Part shown: positions 37,501 through 40,128 of the stretch, one piece after another | Numbering within the stretch: the stretch's first letter is position 1 | How the letters are laid out: the number at the start of each line of letters is the position of its first letter | Origin: Bacillota bacterium | Lineage (GTDB): Bacteria; Bacillota; Clostridia; Clostridiales; Clostridiaceae | Reading direction: 5' to 3' | Length of the DNA stretch: 40,128 nt | Assembly: GCA_030705885.1 (NCBI GenBank) | Contig: JAUZPN010000009.1 | Span: 1-40,128, forward strand | The notes under the pieces: model-generated | What the model saw: only the letters and a program-made list of their open reading frames with translations | What the model was told of the DNA's origin: nothing | The model's database searches: none | Program-made: the position numbers and the translations under genes

Positions 37501-40128
37501 CCTAATTCTTTATAAGTAAGTTGCTTATCATAGTAAATTACAGCAATTTTTTCATTATATTTATTAATAGACTTTTCTAAATAATCATTTATATTTTCAT
37601 ATATATCATATTTAAATGAACTGCTAGAAAACTCATTTACTACTAACTTTCTTTCATTTTTAGACAAAATATTAATATTACTTATTTCTTGCTCTGGATT
37701 TAAGATTATCTCATCTACTAATGCTAAAAAATTGTCAGCAAATCTTTGCATAGCTTCTTTTGTAAATAAATTAGTACTATATTCCATGTCATAGCAAATA
37801 CAATTATTATCCTCAACTGCACTAAATGATATATCAAACTTAGATGCTTTATTTGATACTATTGAATCAGCAAATTCTATTGTTCCAAAGTAATCCTCTC
37901 CACTTTTATCAATACCATAGTTTTGAAATACAAACATAATATCAAATACTGGATTTCTACTTAAGTCTCTTCTTCCTTCTAATTTTTCTACAATATAGCT
38001 AAAAGGATATTCTTGATTCTGAAAAGCTTCTAAAGTAGAATACTTCACCTGACTTATAAATTCTCCAAAAGTTTTTTTAGGATCTATATAATTTCGTAAT
38101 ACTACTGTATTTACAAACATACCTACAATATCTTTTACTTTTTTATTATTTCTTCCTACTGTTGGTGAGCCTATAATTATATCATCCTGATTCGAGTATC
38201 TATACAAAGCTACATCTAATAAAGATAACAATAATACAAATAAAGTTGTTTTATATCCGCTGCATAATGTTTTAAGGAGCATCGTTTGTTCCATCTCAAT
38301 CTTAAACTTTAAATGTGATCCTTCAAACTTTTGAATATTACCCCTGCCTTGCTTTGTTGGCAAGTCAATTAATGGCAGTTCACCTTTAAGTTTTTCCATC
38401 CAATAATTTTCCTGATTTTTCAACGTGCCAGATTGTAATCGTTCTTCATACCAACAACAATACTCTTTATATGTGTAATTTAATTTTTCAAGCTCTTCAC
38501 CTTTATATAAAGCTAGGAAATCATGAAATATAATCTCATTAGATATTCCATCAGTAATAATATGATGTATATCGTACATCAATACACTCTTACCCTTATC
38601 AGTATTAATGATTTTCATTCTAAATAATGGTGCTGTTGAAAGGTCAAAAGGTTTTAAAAACTTATCATAAATTTGACTAATATTCTTCTTCACAAATTCT
38701 TCTTCTAAATATTCAAACTCTGCATCAATATAAACATTAGAATGTATTTTTTGATATGGCTTTCCATCCTTATCATAAAATGATGTTCGTAACATTTCAT
38801 GTCTTTCTACTAATTTTGCTAGTGAAGTCTTTACCTTCTCCAATTCAAAATTCTTTGTCATTATTACTAAATTGGATACATTATAATTTGTACTTTTTTC
38901 TTGAACTTTATCAAGTAAGAAAATTCCCCTTTGTGATGGTGATAGTGGATACTCTTTATCTATACCTAAATCTAACTTATTATTAAATTCAACAACATCA
39001 ACTTCCCCTTTTTTTTGATTGTCTATCATTGCAGTAATATACTCACATAGATCTATAATCCTTGAATTTTTTAAAATATCTACAGCCTGCAATTCAATTC
39101 CAATCTTTTTTGAAAGATTATCAGTTATTTTTATTCCAGATATAGAATCCATTCCCATTTCATAAAAATTATCAAAAATATCTATTTCATCGAATCCAAG
39201 TATTTCTGAGAATACCTTAGCAACATCTCTTTCTAGTTTTGAATATTGATTATCTTCTCTACCTGAAAGTACTAGTTCCTTATTTTCTTTTACAGAAGCC
39301 TTTAATTTTCTATCTCTCATAGAATCCACATAAGCATTCAATCTCTTATTTAGCCTTCCATATGTAGCTATATTTGATGTTGCTAAAAAACTAATTCCGC
39401 CGGTTTTGTTTAAATAGCCTACTACAATATTATCTAAATCTGTCATGAATGCTTTATTGAATCCTTCGATAGCTTCATAAGAATTCATAGCTTTAAATAT
39501 TGTATCTACTGTAAAACCAGAGTCATGGGCCATTCCTTTATCCTTCCATGTACACCAATTAACTGTCATCGCTGGCAAACCCAAAGATTTTCGATAAAAC
39601 GCAAATTCATTAATAAAGGAATTTGCAAGAATATAATCCGTCTGTCCCAATGCACTAAATACTGTTGCAACTGAAGAAAACATGATGAAAAACTGTAAAT
39701 TATCACTAAGAGTTGCTTTATGCAGGTTTAACGTACCTGAAATCTTTGGCAGTATTACATCTGTATTTAATAAATCTTCACCCCTATCAAGAATTGTCTT
39801 ATCTTTTGCTACACCAGCACTATGAACTATTCCATTAATTTTTCCATATCTTTGTCTTATATCTTTTATAACTTCATTTAATTCATTGCATTTAGCCACA
39901 TTACACTGAACAACCTCAATACTACCACACATGTTTTTTAATTCTACTAGATCCTTAAGTTTTTCTTTAAGACTGCTCTCAATACTAGTATCATTTATCA
40001 TTTTTTCCCAATAAGTTTGAATTGGCATTTTTCTTCGAGTAAGTAAAACTAATTTAATTTTACCATAACTGCTTAAGTATTTTCCTATTGTCAATCCGAT
40101 TCCGCCAATTCCACCAGTAATGATGTAA
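34587..40128 (-). CDS. Hybrid PKS-NRPS, C-terminal part: KR-ACP-C-A-PCP-R (N-terminus beyond window)
   Basis: The frame is open to the right edge (first visible residues YIITGGIGGIG, the NADPH site of a ketoreductase), so the start lies outside. Domains by position on the minus strand: KR ~40128-39390 (Ser, Tyr in QTDYILAN); ACP ~39248-39023 (GMDSI); condensation ~38948-37652 (HHIITDG at 38567); adenylation ~37586-36143 (YTSGSTGQPKG, NSYGPTETT, YKTGDLGRW); PCP ~36110-35891 (GGNSI); thioester reductase ~35717-34590 (LLLGATGYLG, YVNSK). It reduces a polyketide keto group, joins the chain to one amino acid and releases it by NAD(P)H reduction. The pocket residues read D-G-E-S-I-G-S-C-C-K, near the lysine code. 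The next gene overlaps its ribosome binding site with this 3' end. Confidence 0.95.
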   Translation of the reverse strand, partial: YIITGGIGGIGLTIGKYLSSYGKIKLVLLTRRKMPIQTYWEKMINDTSIESSLKEKLKDLVELKNMCGSIEVVQCNVAKCNELNEVIKDIRQRYGKINGIVHSAGVAKDKTILDRGEDLLNTDVILPKISGTLNLHKATLSDNLQFFIMFSSVATVFSALGQTDYILANSFINEFAFYRKSLGLPAMTVNWCTWKDKGMAHDSGFTVDTIFKAMNSYEAIEGFNKAFMTDLDNIVVGYLNKTGGISFLATSNIATYGRLNKRLNAYVDSMRDRKLKASVKENKELVLSGREDNQYSKLERDVAKVFSEILGFDEIDIFDNFYEMGMDSISGIKITDNLSKKIGIELQAVDILKNSRIIDLCEYITAMIDNQKKGEVDVVEFNNKLDLGIDKEYPLSPSQRGIFLLDKVQEKSTNYNVSNLVIMTKNFELEKVKTSLAKLVERHEMLRTSFYDKDGKPYQKIHSNVYIDAEFEYLEEEFVKKNISQIYDKFLKPFDLSTAPLFRMKIINTDKGKSVLMYDIHHIITDGISNEIIFHDFLALYKGEELEKLNYTYKEYCCWYEERLQSGTLKNQENYWMEKLKGELPLIDLPTKQGRGNIQKFEGSHLKFKIEMEQTMLLKTLCSGYKTTLFVLLLSLLDVALYRYSNQDDIIIGSPTVGRNNKKVKDIVGMFVNTVVLRNYIDPKKTFGEFISQVKYSTLEAFQNQEYPFSYIVEKLEGRRDLSRNPVFDIMFVFQNYGIDKSGEDYFGTIEFADSIVSNKASKFDISFSAVEDNNCICYDMEYSTNLFTKEAMQRFADNFLALVDEIILNPEQEISNINILSKNERKLVVNEFSSSSFKYDIYENINDYLEKSINKYNEKIAVIYYDKQLTYKELGEKVNKLANLLRNKGVQREEVIAIYQEKTIDTIISIFAILKAGAAFLPIDMVYPRERVAFMLQDSDCRYVLTNSEYSQLYNIPKSLEIIDVNEIPYDKLSDKIKSINTSNDLAYIMYTSGSTGQPKGVMVEHKNLIAFVNGFFNEFGYSENRIMLQQYSYTFDGFNEEVYPTLFSGSQLVLVDKVDVLDMGKLDQIITDRKINSMSCSALLFNQVGKYIHNPNIKLVISGGDVMKKEYIDNYNDSIVLYNSYGPTETTCCSTYYKVNRLESTIIPIGRNLANYSIYILDEYGMPKPIGAVGEIYIGGRGVSRGYLNRNDLTEEKFIINDIFQDRIYKTGDLGRWTEDGNVEFLGRADRQVKIRGFRIEISEIEKYVYQYPNVEEVTIVPVEVNGKEKELCCYIVLNGELDIRNIKKSLKNNLPEYMVPTYFVKVNQIPYSSNGKVVANKLPLPNKENSSQTIYVAPRNHIEMLLTDIYKDVLGIEKVGIEDNFFDIGGNSIKAIEALSKIIESGFVIDINTILQNQDIASLAKVVSLSDGRYIKEKFEYLRNNANKESIELAEQFLKDQDMKQTIESYKNNVSEFKLEEIDITEEYENVLLLGATGYLGVFILHELLENTNTNLHLIVRGIDREQAEHRAKENYNFYFNDDLYELNHDRISIYNGDVTKAYFNLEQEEYNNLTNIIDCIINSAALVKHHGDYDEFLQVNVKTVNNCIEIAKRGVHKKFHHISTISVGSGYIENKKYDVFTEYNTDINQIGDNNYVNSKIEAEKVILEARNSGIDITVYRVGNLVFNSKNGNFQKNINQSAFYRLVKSVIEFGKIPNVEGIKLDFSYVDYVAKAFRLLFNRKLIIGKTLHLFNSNPTTMIELANFVHANGYSVEILPVEEFYDFVEDNFKKPQYSKNISNIILNTGVMTSADEVTDIHVYQDLSIKILSALNFKWMSLDETLTKKMLSYCEEVGFLNNQEGV

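Overview
The window looks like the chromosome of a motile, spore-former-type Clostridium (sensu stricto). It is very AT-rich, gene order follows the Firmicute fla operon, FliR and FlhB are one fused protein (a clostridial trait), the ribosome binding sites are strong GGAGG types, and TTG/GTG starts occur. I cannot name the species from sequence alone.

Region 1 (1-23242, all minus strand) is one long flagellar operon. In transcription order it runs flgB, flgC, fliE, fliF, fliG, fliH, fliI, fliJ, fliK, flgD, a TIGR02530-type gene, flgE, flbD, fliL, fliO, fliP, fliQ, fliR-flhB fusion, flhA and flhF (cut by the left edge). Together these encode the MS ring and switch, rod, hook with its cap and length-control protein, and the type III export gate, ATPase and stalk. 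Two members are strongly enlarged. FliK is 1888 residues and holds exactly 36 tandem copies of a 12-residue, 36-bp, PEVK-like repeat plus other internal duplications. The hook protein FlgE carries six ~104-residue repeats inserted in an otherwise normal-sized hook protein. motA/motB are not between flbD and fliL.

Region 2 (23243-26494, minus) holds a monocistronic flagellin with a textbook sigma-28 promoter and a rho-independent terminator, then an M20 amidohydrolase / PHP-phosphatase gene pair.

Region 3 (26495-29944, plus) has a sigma-A-type promoter followed by an asparagine synthase gene (asnB) and an Nramp manganese/iron transporter gene.

Region 4 (30118 to the right edge, minus) is the 3' end of a hybrid polyketide/nonribosomal peptide cluster. 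The visible part of the megasynthase ends ...KR-ACP-C-A-PCP-R. It is followed by a 3-hydroxyacyl-CoA-dehydrogenase-like protein, a free-standing ACP, an FkbH-like HAD/glyceryltransferase, a free-standing acyltransferase with a C-terminal extension, and an Sfp-type phosphopantetheinyl transferase. The FkbH/ACP/dehydrogenase trio suggests an ACP-bound glycerate-derived (hydroxymalonyl-type) extender unit. The adenylation pocket reads like a lysine (basic amino acid) code. The terminal reductase domain predicts release as an aldehyde or alcohol. The rest of the cluster lies beyond 40128. This cluster and the expanded FliK/FlgE pair are the most interesting items.
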